Shown here piece by piece: positions 54,758 through 62,965 of a DNA stretch of 64,000 nt. Below the pieces are notes generated by a model that ran no database searches, had not been told where the DNA came from, and saw nothing but the letters and a program-made list of their open reading frames with translations. The position numbers and the translations under genes were made by a program. This DNA is from Methanofollis fontis (GTDB lineage Archaea > Halobacteriota > Methanomicrobia > Methanomicrobiales > Methanofollaceae): NCBI RefSeq assembly GCF_004297185.1, contig NZ_PGCL01000002.1, positions 496,001-560,000 on the forward strand, written 5' to 3'. Position 1 is the stretch's first letter; each line of letters opens with the position of its first letter.

Positions 54758-56269
54758 TCAGGCCCCCACCGGTTTGACGTCCAGCACCTTCAGCATCCCC
54801 TCGTCGAGGAGGTAGCCGCGCAGTCGGTCGCGGTTGCCCCGCAGACTCTCGATCGCATTGATTCCGGCCGCCCCCATCAGCTCGGAGACCTCCATCGTCC
54901 ATGCATGGATGAGGTTTGCGACATGCTCACCCTCCTTCTCGGGATCGAGGCGGGCGACAAGGTCAGGGCGCTGGGTGGCGATGCCCCAGGGACAGAGGCC
55001 GCGGTAGCAGTTGCCGCAGACCCGGCAACCCATCGCCACCAGCGCCGCCGTCCCGATATAGACGGCATCTGCCCCGAGTGCGATCGCCTTGGTGACATCG
55101 GCGGCATTTCTGATACCACCCGAGGCGACGACCGAGATCTCGTTCCTGACCCCCTGGTTCCGGAGTTTCTGGTCCACTGCAGAGATCGCCGCCTCGATCG
55201 GAATGCCCACATGATCACGGAAGACCTTCGGGGCGGCGCCGGTGCCGCCCCTGAAACCGTCCACGACGACGGCGTCGGCACTCGAACGCGCGATGCCGGC
55301 GGCAATGGCGGCGACATTATGGACAGCGGCGATCTTCACGAACACCGGCTTTTTCCATTCTGTCGCCTCCTTGAGAGAGCGGACGAGCTGGGCGAGGTCC
55401 TCGATCGAGTAGATGTCGTGGTGCGGCGCCGGGCTGATGGCGTCGCTGCCCATCGGGATCATGCGAGTACAGGAGACGTCGGCACAGACCTTTTCGCCCG
55501 GGAGATGGCCCCCGATGCCGGGTTTTGCCCCCTGCCCGATCTTGATCTCGATGGCCGCGCCGCGGTTCAGATAATCGACGTCCACCCCAAAACGACCAGA
55601 GGCCACCTGCACGATCATGTTGTCCTGATACGGGAAGATTGCCGGGTGCATCCCGCCCTCCCCGGTGCCCAGGAACGTCCCTGCCCCATGCGCCCCCTTT
55701 GCAAGCGCCAGCTGGGCGTTCAGCGAAATCGCCCCATAACTCATGTGCCCGATCATGATGGGAGTCTCCAGCATGAGGTTCGGGGTGAGCTCGGTCCGCA
55801 GGTCCACATCTCCATCAGGCGTTCGGGAAAACTCCAGTTTCGAGGGTTTTTTCCCGATGTAGGTCCGCAGCTCCATCGGCTCGCGCAGGGGATCGATCGA
55901 GGGGTTGGTGACCTGACAGGCGTCAAGCAGGAGGGAATCAAATATCGGCGGCAGGGGTTGCACATTCCCCATACCGGCAAGAATAATCTTGCCACTGCGT
56001 GCCTGGTTGTAGATCGCCTCACGCGCATCACGGGTCCAGAGGGGATGCGAACGGTAATCGCAGGGATACTCGGCAAGAGAGATGGCGTCACGCGGACACA
56101 TGGCGATGCAGCGGTGGCAGGCCGTACAGTTGCGAGAATCGACGACGATTCTATCCCCTTCCCACCGGAACGTCCCGTACGGGCAGTTCTCCACGCACCG
56201 CCCACACTCCATGCACCGGTCACGGTCGATCGTGATCCGGTAGCGGAGGGGCACACTTCCAACAGCCAT
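54758..56269 (-). CDS. gltB: Glutamate synthase FMN-binding catalytic subunit
   Basis: A 503-residue subunit. Two 4Fe-4S ferredoxin motifs at the start (CMECGRCVENCP and CTACHRCIAMCP, about 18-65), then the FMN-binding TIM barrel: IKIGQGAKPGIGGHLPG (about 234-250), VVDGFRGGTGAAP (about 335-347), ASGGIRNAADVTKAIALGADAVYIGTAAL (about 385-413), and a CRVCGNCYRGLCPWG motif for the 3Fe-4S cluster (about 419-433). It reduces 2-iminoglutarate to glutamate. Second gene of the operon; its ATG directly follows the amidotransferase gene. Confidence 0.95.
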   Translation of the reverse strand: MAVGSVPLRYRITIDRDRCMECGRCVENCPYGTFRWEGDRIVVDSRNCTACHRCIAMCPRDAISLAEYPCDYRSHPLWTRDAREAIYNQARSGKIILAGMGNVQPLPPIFDSLLLDACQVTNPSIDPLREPMELRTYIGKKPSKLEFSRTPDGDVDLRTELTPNLMLETPIMIGHMSYGAISLNAQLALAKGAHGAGTFLGTGEGGMHPAIFPYQDNMIVQVASGRFGVDVDYLNRGAAIEIKIGQGAKPGIGGHLPGEKVCADVSCTRMIPMGSDAISPAPHHDIYSIEDLAQLVRSLKEATEWKKPVFVKIAAVHNVAAIAAGIARSSADAVVVDGFRGGTGAAPKVFRDHVGIPIEAAISAVDQKLRNQGVRNEISVVASGGIRNAADVTKAIALGADAVYIGTAALVAMGCRVCGNCYRGLCPWGIATQRPDLVARLDPEKEGEHVANLIHAWTMEVSELMGAAGINAIESLRGNRDRLRGYLLDEGMLKVLDVKPVGA

Positions 56270-57319
56270 TTAGCGCACCCTCCCGATCACCGGTTCTCCG
56301 GCCCGCGGCATCCAGACACGGTCGAGTTCAGGCTCCATGCAGCGTATCGCTGCTTCCTCCGATGAGATATAGAGGCGATCCCCCTTTTCAGCGGCGATAA
56401 GCGGGCGGAGCTTGATGCGGTCGGAAAAGCCGCAGATCCCCTCGCTGTTTGCCACCACAATTGCAAACGGGCCGTTCATCATCGCCGATCCATAGGCGAG
56501 ACGGATTGCCAGGTTCATTTCTTTCTCCTTCCGGGGCATCGCATCGATGTCATCCCAGAACGGCGGTGCAAGTGCCCGGACAGCCATTTCCTCATCGAGG
56601 CCATGTTTGCGGGCAAGCAGATCCACCAGATATGCGACAACCTCGGTATCCGTGAACATCGTGCACCGGTAGCCAAAACTCTCGATATAGCGGCGGTTCG
56701 TGCCGTAACTGGTGATCTCGCCATTATGGATCACACTCCAGTCCAGCAGGTTGAAGGGGTGCGCCCCGCCCCACCAGCCCTTCGTATTCGTCGGATAGCG
56801 ATTGTGGGCGAGCCAGATATAGCCCTCATAATCCTGAATGCGATAGAAATCCGCCACGTCCTCGGGCCACCCGGCAGCCTTGAAGACCCCGATGTTCTTG
56901 CCTGACGAATAGACCAGAGCACCAGGAATGGAGGTGTTCACCTTCATCACCAGATAGGTGACGATATCCTCCTCCGGCGAGGGGGTGCCGCTCATCAGGG
57001 AGGCATCAGGCCTGAAGAAGTATCGCCACGGAGTATGGACCTTCTTCAGGTTCGGCCCCTCGAAGGTCGGGATCTCCTCGTCATGCTCGATTGTACCCCA
57101 GATTTTCAACAGATCGTCCACGAAAGACTTGGTCTCGACGATATTGTCAAAAAAAACATGGAGCGCGTAACAATCCGCAAACTCGGGGTAGACCCCATAG
57201 GCAGCGTAGCCGGCACCTTCACCACTGCCGCGTTCGTCCATCAGGGATAACGCCTTCTTGATCTTTGAGCCATCCATCCGGTTGCCGGCCCGGTCGACGA
57301 CGCTGATAATTCCACACAT
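56270..57319 (-). CDS. Glutamate synthase amidotransferase (class II GATase) subunit
   Basis: A 349-residue N-terminal nucleophile amidotransferase. It begins MCGIISVVD, so Cys2 is the nucleophile after Met removal. [21 protein letters not shown] (about 172-192) and [16 protein letters not shown] are the glutamine-binding loops. It releases ammonia from glutamine for the FMN subunit. First gene of the leftward operon GATase-FMN-GXGXG-FrhB; its promoter region is shared with glnA. Confidence 0.94.
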   Translation of the reverse strand: MCGIISVVDRAGNRMDGSKIKKALSLMDERGSGEGAGYAAYGVYPEFADCYALHVFFDNIVETKSFVDDLLKIWGTIEHDEEIPTFEGPNLKKVHTPWRYFFRPDASLMSGTPSPEEDIVTYLVMKVNTSIPGALVYSSGKNIGVFKAAGWPEDVADFYRIQDYEGYIWLAHNRYPTNTKGWWGGAHPFNLLDWSVIHNGEITSYGTNRRYIESFGYRCTMFTDTEVVAYLVDLLARKHGLDEEMAVRALAPPFWDDIDAMPRKEKEMNLAIRLAYGSAMMNGPFAIVVANSEGICGFSDRIKLRPLIAAEKGDRLYISSEEAAIRCMEPELDRVWMPRAGEPVIGRVR

Positions 57320-57387
57320 GATATCTCCACTGCCGCCTGAAATGTCAGGAACTGGGCATGGTCCTGTAAAAAGATATGACCAGCAAT

Positions 57388-57418
57388 CCTATATATTATT
57401 GGGTGGAAACATGTTTCC
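57388..57418 (+). promoter_or_regulatory. glnA promoter with NrpR-type operator
   Basis: A TATA box (tatatatt, about 57390-57397) is followed by GGAA-ACATGT-TTCC at 57405-57418, a perfect GGAA-N6-TTCC site. The predicted transcript start falls at its right end, 4 bases or fewer before the ATG at 57422, so glnA mRNA is probably leaderless. The site may also affect the divergent glutamate synthase operon, which starts about 85 bases away. Confidence 0.75.
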
Positions 57419-57421
57419 ATT

Positions 57422-58750
57422 ATGTCAGCCGACGCGGTTGCAGCAATGCTCGAACGACTGGAAGCAGACCGGATAAAATTCATCCGTCTGCAGTTCTCCG
57501 ACCTTCAGGGCCAGCCAAAAAACGTGGCCATCCCGGCGATCCAGGCCGAGAAGGCACTGACTGACGGCATATCCTTCGACGGATCTTCAATTGAAGGTTT
57601 TGCACGAATCGAAGAGTCGGACATGGTCCTGAAGCCCGACATCTCGACCTACACCATCCTCCCCTGGAGGAAGGGCGAGTCCAATGTCGCACGCTTCATC
57701 TGCGACGTCTACCGCCCGAACGGCAAACCGTTCGAGGGCGACCCGCGCTACGTCCTCAAGAAGGTCTGTGCCGAGGCGGCGGAGATGGGCTACACCTTCA
57801 ACACCGGACCAGAACTGGAGTTCTTCCTCTTCAAGATGATCGACGGGAGACCGAGCACCGAGTTCCAGGACGTCGGAGGCTACTTCGATCTCGCACCCAC
57901 CGACCTCGCCGAGAACGTGCGCCGTGACATCGTCCTCGCCCTCACCGACATGGGCTTTGAGATCGAGGCATCCCACCACGAGGTGGCCGAGAGTCAGCAC
58001 GAGATTGACTTCAAGTACGCCGACGCCCTCAAGACCGCGGACAATGTGGTCACCTTCAAGTTCGCAACCAAGACGATCGCCCTGATCAACGGCCTCCACG
58101 CCACCTTCATGGCAAAACCGATCTTCGGGATCAACGGGAGCGGTATGCACACCAACTGCTCCCTCTTCAAGGACGGGAAGAACGCCTTCTACGACCCCGA
58201 GGCACCCCTCCAGCTCTCCGAGACCGCCCTGAACTTCATCGGCGGCGTGCTGAAGCACGTGCGCGGGATCACGCGGATCGCCAACCCCACGATCAACTCC
58301 TACAAGCGGCTTGTCCCCGGATATGAGGCCCCCGTGTACATCTCATGGTCCGCATCCAACAGGACCGCCCTCTGCCGGGTGCCGGCACCCCGCGGCAACA
58401 GCACCCGCGTCGAACTCCGCAGCCCCGACCCGACCTGCAACCCCTACCTCACCTTTGCGGCGATCCTGGCCGCAGGCATGGATGGTGTGAAGAACGGGAT
58501 TGCCCCGCCGCCGAGCGCAGACCGGAACATCTTCCACCTCAGCGATGAGGAGAGGAAGGCGGCCGGCATCGACACCCTCCCGGGCACCCTGATGGAGTCG
58601 AATGCAGCCCTGCTGGGCGATGAACTCCTCTGCTCCACCCTCGGAAGCCACGTCGTCGAGAACCTGGACCGCATCGCCATGATGGAATGGGATGCCTTCA
58701 GGACGATGATCCACCCCTGGGAAGTAGAGCAGTACCTCTCCAAATTCTAA
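57422..58750 (+). CDS. glnA: Glutamine synthetase, type I
   Basis: A 442-residue GSI enzyme (glutamate + NH3 + ATP to glutamine). Seen: FDGSSIEGFARIEESDMVLKPD (about 51-72), GPELEFFLF (metal ligands), NGSGMHTNCSLF (about 239-250), ATP/glutamate loop NPTINSYKRLVPGYEAP (about 288-304), and RSPDPTCNPYL. The adenylylation-type Tyr loop of bacterial beta-subtype enzymes is absent, as expected for the alpha subtype. With the divergent glutamate synthase it forms the GS-GOGAT pathway. Confidence 0.97.
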   Translation: MSADAVAAMLERLEADRIKFIRLQFSDLQGQPKNVAIPAIQAEKALTDGISFDGSSIEGFARIEESDMVLKPDISTYTILPWRKGESNVARFICDVYRPNGKPFEGDPRYVLKKVCAEAAEMGYTFNTGPELEFFLFKMIDGRPSTEFQDVGGYFDLAPTDLAENVRRDIVLALTDMGFEIEASHHEVAESQHEIDFKYADALKTADNVVTFKFATKTIALINGLHATFMAKPIFGINGSGMHTNCSLFKDGKNAFYDPEAPLQLSETALNFIGGVLKHVRGITRIANPTINSYKRLVPGYEAPVYISWSASNRTALCRVPAPRGNSTRVELRSPDPTCNPYLTFAAILAAGMDGVKNGIAPPPSADRNIFHLSDEERKAAGIDTLPGTLMESNAALLGDELLCSTLGSHVVENLDRIAMMEWDAFRTMIHPWEVEQYLSKF

Positions 58751-58770
58751 ATTTTTTTTACAACCCATCG

Positions 58771-58800
58771 TTTAAATAGTGGAGAAGGACATTTCCTTCC
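58771..58800 (+). promoter_or_regulatory. amtB2 promoter with degenerate NrpR-like site
   Basis: tttaaatag at 58771-58779 is a TATA box. It is followed by ggagaaggacatttccttcc (58781-58800), which has only one-mismatch versions of GGAA-N6-TTCC (AGAA-N6-TTCC or GGAC-N6-TTCC). The spacing from the TATA box matches the perfect site at 60094. Confidence 0.5.
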
Positions 58801-58873
58801 CCAATGGAGCGAACGCAATGCCCATAAGAACAATTCCGCCCACCAGAACAGGATGGCACAGGAGGACACACCC

Positions 58874-60070
58874 ATGACCATCGATACGGGCGACACAGCA
58901 TTTGTCTTCATCAGCACCGCACTGGTCATGCTGATGACCCCGGCCGTCGGACTCTTCTATGGCGGCCTCGTCAGACGCAAGAACATCATATCGATGATCG
59001 CACTCTCCTTCATCGCATTCTCCCTCGTCACCGTGCAATGGATGTTCATCGGATACACCCTCGTCTTCGGCACAGACATCGGAGGGCTGATCGGGGGTCT
59101 CGATCACCTTGCCCTCGCCGGCGTCGGCATGGACGGCGAGGGGATCCCGGACCTGCTGTTCATGGGATTCCAGCTCACGTTTGCAGGCGTGACCCTTGCA
59201 ATCATCACATCCGGCGCCGCCGAACGGGTGAAGATCAGTTCGTTCATCCTCTTCGGACTGCTCTGGACGACCCTCGTCTATGACCCGATCGCGCACTGGG
59301 CATGGGGCGGCGGATGGGCCCAGACAATGGGCGTGCTCGACCTCGCCGGAGGAATGGCAGTCGAAATCTGCTCCGGGTTCGCCGCCCTCGCCCTTGCGAT
59401 GGTGATCGGGAAGAGGACCGGATACGGCACATACTCGATGGAGCCGCACAACATCCCCCTCACCCTCATCGGCGGCGCACTCCTCTGGTTCGGGTGGTTC
59501 GGCTTCAATGCAGGCAGCGTCCTGGCAGCAGACGGGGCGGCGGCCAACGCCCTCATCACCACAAATGCGGCGGCGGCGGCAGGCGCCCTCGCCTGGTTGT
59601 TCGCCACCTGGTACCGCGGCAGGGCAAGTTCGGTCGGGATGGTCTCCGGCGCCATCGCAGGACTGGTGGCAATCACCCCTGCTGCAAGCTTTGTCGATCC
59701 GATGGGCGCCCTTGCCATCGGCGCCGTCGCCGGTCTGCTCTGCTACGGGGCGATGCTGCTGCGCATGAAAAAACGCCTCGATGAAAGCCTTGACGCCTGG
59801 GCAGTCCACGGCGTGGGCGGCGTCTGGGGCACCATCGCAACGGGAATTTTTGCCGTGGCAGCAGTCGGAGGCACCGCCGGACTCATCGGAGGAAATGCTT
59901 CCCAGGTACTCATCCAGTTTATCGCCACCATCGCCTCGATCGCCTACGCCTTCGGAGTCACCTATGCCCTCGCATGGATCATCGACCGCACCATCGGGCT
60001 GCGAGTGACCGAAGAGGAAGAATACGTCGGGCTGGACATATCGCAGCATGGAGAGTCCCTCCAGATGTAA
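58874..60070 (+). CDS. Ammonium transporter, copy 2, with Glu in place of the first pore His
   Basis: A 398-residue Amt protein without signal peptide, 11 membrane helices, closely similar to copy 3 (60432) along its whole length. The first pore residue is Glu164 ([21 protein letters not shown]) where copy 3 has His164; the second pore His312 (AVHGVGG) is kept. Fungal Mep1/Mep3 show the same His-to-Glu change. Start ATG 58874 is set by GGAGG at 58861-58865 and by the copy 3 start; an ATG at 58853 is less likely. No glnK follows it directly. Confidence 0.94.
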   Translation: MTIDTGDTAFVFISTALVMLMTPAVGLFYGGLVRRKNIISMIALSFIAFSLVTVQWMFIGYTLVFGTDIGGLIGGLDHLALAGVGMDGEGIPDLLFMGFQLTFAGVTLAIITSGAAERVKISSFILFGLLWTTLVYDPIAHWAWGGGWAQTMGVLDLAGGMAVEICSGFAALALAMVIGKRTGYGTYSMEPHNIPLTLIGGALLWFGWFGFNAGSVLAADGAAANALITTNAAAAAGALAWLFATWYRGRASSVGMVSGAIAGLVAITPAASFVDPMGALAIGAVAGLLCYGAMLLRMKKRLDESLDAWAVHGVGGVWGTIATGIFAVAAVGGTAGLIGGNASQVLIQFIATIASIAYAFGVTYALAWIIDRTIGLRVTEEEEYVGLDISQHGESLQM

Positions 60071-60079
60071 AAAAACGCA

Positions 60080-60107
60080 CATTTAAATATGGAGGAAAAC
60101 AACTTCC
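60080..60107 (+). promoter_or_regulatory. Promoter and NrpR-type operator of the small-protein/amtB3/glnK2 operon
   Basis: TATA box tttaaatat at about 60081-60090, then GGAA-AACAAC-TTCC at 60094-60107, a perfect GGAA-N6-TTCC site overlapping the expected transcript start. The first gene begins at 60127. Confidence 0.72.
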
Positions 60108-60126
60108 TTCCATACGCGGTGTAACG

Positions 60127-60429
60127 ATGACCGATCAAGTGCATAGAGCATATGGATGGGAGAGGTACCCCCGCTCCGGTACGCCGGACGGGGAGACCGT
60201 CACCCCATGGATAGACGAGACCGAATATCCCAACCTCAGCGCCATCGCAGTCTCCAAGCGATTCTGGGGTGAAGCCTGCCGTGCAGCGGCACTGTCCACT
60301 GCCCTCCGGGCACTGAACGGAGAGACGCAGGACACCAGGGCACTCAAGGAAGCAGCACACCGCTTCTGGGACGGGACACTGGTGCAGCAGACCGTAACAA
60401 ACCACGCTGTTGCTGTGGAGGCGATCTGA
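60127..60429 (+). CDS. Unknown small soluble protein in the NrpR-controlled operon
   Basis: A 100-residue soluble protein beginning [18 protein letters not shown]. The first 45 residues are rich in Tyr, Trp, Pro and charged residues; the rest (about 45-100) forms two helices ([20 protein letters not shown] and [19 protein letters not shown]). No Cys pair, signal or membrane segment. It is the first gene after a nitrogen operator and 2 bases before amtB3, so it is almost certainly coexpressed with the transporter and GlnK2. I recognise no family; a role tied to ammonium sensing or transport is inferred. Confidence 0.7.
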   Translation: MTDQVHRAYGWERYPRSGTPDGETVTPWIDETEYPNLSAIAVSKRFWGEACRAAALSTALRALNGETQDTRALKEAAHRFWDGTLVQQTVTNHAVAVEAI

Positions 60430-60431
60430 AA

Positions 60432-61628
60432 ATGGCAATCGACACCGGCGATACCGCCTTCATCCTCATCTGCACCGCCCTTGTCATGCTGATGACGCCC
60501 GGCGTGGGACTGTTCTACGGCGGTCTGGTCAGGCGCAAAAATATCATCTCCATGATCGCCCTGGCATTCATCGCCTTCTCGGTGGTCTCACTCCAGTGGA
60601 TCCTCTTCGGCTACTCCCTCGCCTTTGGACACGACATCGGCGGAATCATCGGAGGTCTTGATTTCATCGGCCTCTCCGGTGTGGGCATGGACGGTGACGG
60701 CATCCCCGACCTGCTGTTCATGGTGTTCCAGCTCGTCTTTGCCGGATTGACACTGGCCATCGTCACCTCCGGTGCGGCCGAACGGGTGAAAGTGAGCTCT
60801 TTCATCATATTCGGGCTGCTCTGGACGACACTGGTCTACGATCCCCTCGCCCACTGGGCATGGGGCGGCGGATGGGCCGCATCGCTCGGCGCCCTCGACT
60901 TTGCCGGCGGCACTGTCGTCCACATATCCTCGGGCTTTGCAGCGCTTGCGCTGGCACTCGTGATCGGTCGGCGGGTGGGATTCGGCACCTACTCGATGGA
61001 CCCGCATAACATCCCCCTCACCCTCATCGGCGGCGCACTCCTCTGGTTCGGGTGGTTCGGGTTCAACGCCGGTTCGGCACTCGCCGCCGACGGGCTTGCG
61101 GCAAGCGCCTTCGTGGTCACGAACACCTCGGCAGCCGCCGGCGCCCTCGCATGGCTTGTCGCCTCATGGTTCCGCGGCCGACCGAGCTCGCTCGGAATGA
61201 TCTCCGGAGCCATCGCCGGACTGGTCGCCATCACACCGGCCGCCGGTTTCGTCGACCCGCTCTCGGCGATCGTCATCGGCGCCATCGGCGGACTGATCTG
61301 CTACGGGGCGATGCTCTTCAGGCTCCACAGAGGACTCGACGAGAGCCTGGACGCATGGGCAGTACACGGCATGGGCGGCCTCTGGGGAGCAATCGCCACC
61401 GGCATCTTTGCAGTGGCGGCAGTTGGAGGCGTTGATGGCCTCATCTATGGGAATGTCAACCAGTTCCTGATACAGGTCCTGGATGCAGGCGTATCGGTCA
61501 TCTACGCCTTCAGCGTTACCTATGCACTCGCATGGATCGTCGACAAAACCATCGGACTGCGGGTGACGGAAGAAGAGGAATATGTCGGTCTCGACATATC
61601 ACAGCACGGCGAGTCCACACAGGCTTGA
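60432..61628 (+). CDS. Ammonium transporter, copy 3
   Basis: A 398-residue Amt protein with 11 helices and both pore histidines (His164 in [21 protein letters not shown], and AVHGMGG). The C-terminal tail [16 protein letters not shown] is the GlnK-contacting segment. GGAGG at 60417-60421 gives the ribosome site. It is followed by its own GlnK gene 11 bases later. Close relative of copy 2, apparently by tandem duplication with the intervening small gene. Confidence 0.96.
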   Translation: MAIDTGDTAFILICTALVMLMTPGVGLFYGGLVRRKNIISMIALAFIAFSVVSLQWILFGYSLAFGHDIGGIIGGLDFIGLSGVGMDGDGIPDLLFMVFQLVFAGLTLAIVTSGAAERVKVSSFIIFGLLWTTLVYDPLAHWAWGGGWAASLGALDFAGGTVVHISSGFAALALALVIGRRVGFGTYSMDPHNIPLTLIGGALLWFGWFGFNAGSALAADGLAASAFVVTNTSAAAGALAWLVASWFRGRPSSLGMISGAIAGLVAITPAAGFVDPLSAIVIGAIGGLICYGAMLFRLHRGLDESLDAWAVHGMGGLWGAIATGIFAVAAVGGVDGLIYGNVNQFLIQVLDAGVSVIYAFSVTYALAWIVDKTIGLRVTEEEEYVGLDISQHGESTQA

Positions 61629-61639
61629 GAGGAAGACGC

Positions 61640-61972
61640 ATGATGAAGATGATCATCGCGGTGATCCGCCCGGAAAAATTCGGACAGGTGGAGGCGGCCC
61701 TGGCAGAGAAAGGTTTCCATGCCATGACCGTCTCGGAGGTGCGGGGCAGGGGAGAACAGAAAGGGATCTCCCTCCAGTCCCGCGGCGGTCCGGTGAAGGT
61801 CGATCTCCTCCCCAAGATCAGGATCGAGATGGCGGTGTCGGCGACCTTTGCCGAGACCGTCGTCCAGATCATCAGGGAGGCGGCCCGGACCGGCAGGATA
61901 GGGGACGGAAAGGTGTTTGTCCTGCCCCTGGACATGGCTGCCAAGGTCAGGACCGAGGAGGTGAGCATCTAG
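61640..61972 (+). CDS. PII-family protein GlnK, copy 2, altered T-loop
   Basis: A 110-residue PII protein. The B-loop TGRIGDGKVFVLP and the overall fold are intact. The T-loop tip reads SRGGPVKVDLLPK where copy 1 has [13 protein letters not shown], so the usual Tyr51 is Val. It lies right after amtB3 and likely serves that channel. ATG 61640 or 61643 (a second Met) are both possible; GAGAGG lies ahead. Confidence 0.93.
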   Translation: MMKMIIAVIRPEKFGQVEAALAEKGFHAMTVSEVRGRGEQKGISLQSRGGPVKVDLLPKIRIEMAVSATFAETVVQIIREAARTGRIGDGKVFVLPLDMAAKVRTEEVSI

Positions 61973-62004
61973 ATAGGAACAAAATTTCAGTCCAGTGTAA
62001 TTGG

Positions 62005-62045
62005 GTACAGACCGTATGACGCCCGGTCTGTACATCTTTTTTTTG
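62005..62045 (+). terminator. Hairpin terminator after glnK2
   Basis: GTACAGACC (62005-62013) pairs perfectly with GGTCTGTAC (62025-62033) around an 11-base loop, followed by atc and a run of about ten T. This is a textbook hairpin plus T-tract at the end of the amtB3-glnK2 operon. Confidence 0.8.
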
Positions 62046-62123
62046 CTCGACCTCGATCCGATATTCGGTGTATGTGACAATGAATCTATCTTGTAACCGA
62101 ATTTGCGGAAAAATGGGGGATTT

Positions 62124-62867
62124 TTACTCCAGCACAACCGGTGAGGCCGTCTGGTCGAAGGGGTTGGTCCGCATCGCAAGAGAGAAGAGATATGGATAGT
62201 TGTTTTTCAGGTATTTCATGTAATCGAGCCATGAGAGCACAAGCAGGCGATATGCACGGTTGATATCGCCGGAAAGATGTTTGTGATCGGTTTCCGGCGT
62301 TGCCGCCAGGTCCTCGCGCCGCTCCAGTTCATCGGTGAGGTGAAACACCGCCCTCAGCACCTCCGTAAAATGTTCGTGCTCGAGGAGCATCGGATTCTCA
62401 AGGAGCCTGAGCAGAAAATTGCGTTTTTTCATTAAGAAGTCCTTTAGAACGATGAGATCCTCAGCGTCAACCCCGACTTCTGCGGGATAGGTTGAAAGCC
62501 GCCGGCGCACCTCTGCAAAATCGGCGTCTGACCAGTCACCCCGCACAATCAGGTCGCCCCTGATCGAATCAAGGTGAGGATCACGGTCTGAGAGACGGAT
62601 CAGAAGATGCGTCCCCACCTCCGCATAGAAGGTTCCGATCACCATATTCAGCTTCTCCAGCTTCTCCCGCTTAGCGCGCACCGAGAGGAGCTGGTTGAGG
62701 ATGAGGGTGACGAGCAGGACGTTGATCGGGAGAAACCCGAGTGCATTGAAGATATAGTAATAGGTGTTCTCAGGATTGCCCAGCACCAGGAACTTCACCG
62801 CATAGACAACGACCGATACGGCAACCAGAAATATCCCGAGCCTCATTTCCCATGTAAGACGGCGCAT
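62124..62867 (-). CDS. Two-helix membrane protein of unknown function
   Basis: A 247-residue protein with two N-terminal membrane helices (about 10-30 and 36-62) and a helical cytoplasmic domain (about 65-245: VRAKREKLEKLNMVIGTFYAEVGTHLLIRLSD). Similar uncharacterised proteins occur in methanogens. It converges with the glnK2 operon and lies 98 bases downstream of the orphan glutamate synthase-like gene on the same strand. No function is proposed. Confidence 0.8.
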   Translation of the reverse strand: MRRLTWEMRLGIFLVAVSVVVYAVKFLVLGNPENTYYYIFNALGFLPINVLLVTLILNQLLSVRAKREKLEKLNMVIGTFYAEVGTHLLIRLSDRDPHLDSIRGDLIVRGDWSDADFAEVRRRLSTYPAEVGVDAEDLIVLKDFLMKKRNFLLRLLENPMLLEHEHFTEVLRAVFHLTDELERREDLAATPETDHKHLSGDINRAYRLLVLSWLDYMKYLKNNYPYLFSLAMRTNPFDQTASPVVLE

Positions 62868-62965
62868 ACGCGTTTACCACCACAGAGGGATGGAAGGCAG
62901 GATAAAAAAAGGGCGTGGCCGAAGGGCCACTCCCGACGCGGTGTGCAGATATCTGATGGGCCCGT

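Noticed and set aside
54734-56365. 543-codon open frame on the plus strand opposite the glutamate synthase genes
   Set aside because: It is the antisense image of well-supported glutamate synthase genes; its His/Asp/Arg-rich content is typical of reversed GC-rich codons.
58772-60082. 436-codon open frame opposite amtB2
   Set aside because: Shadow of the transporter gene; no membrane or domain pattern of its own.
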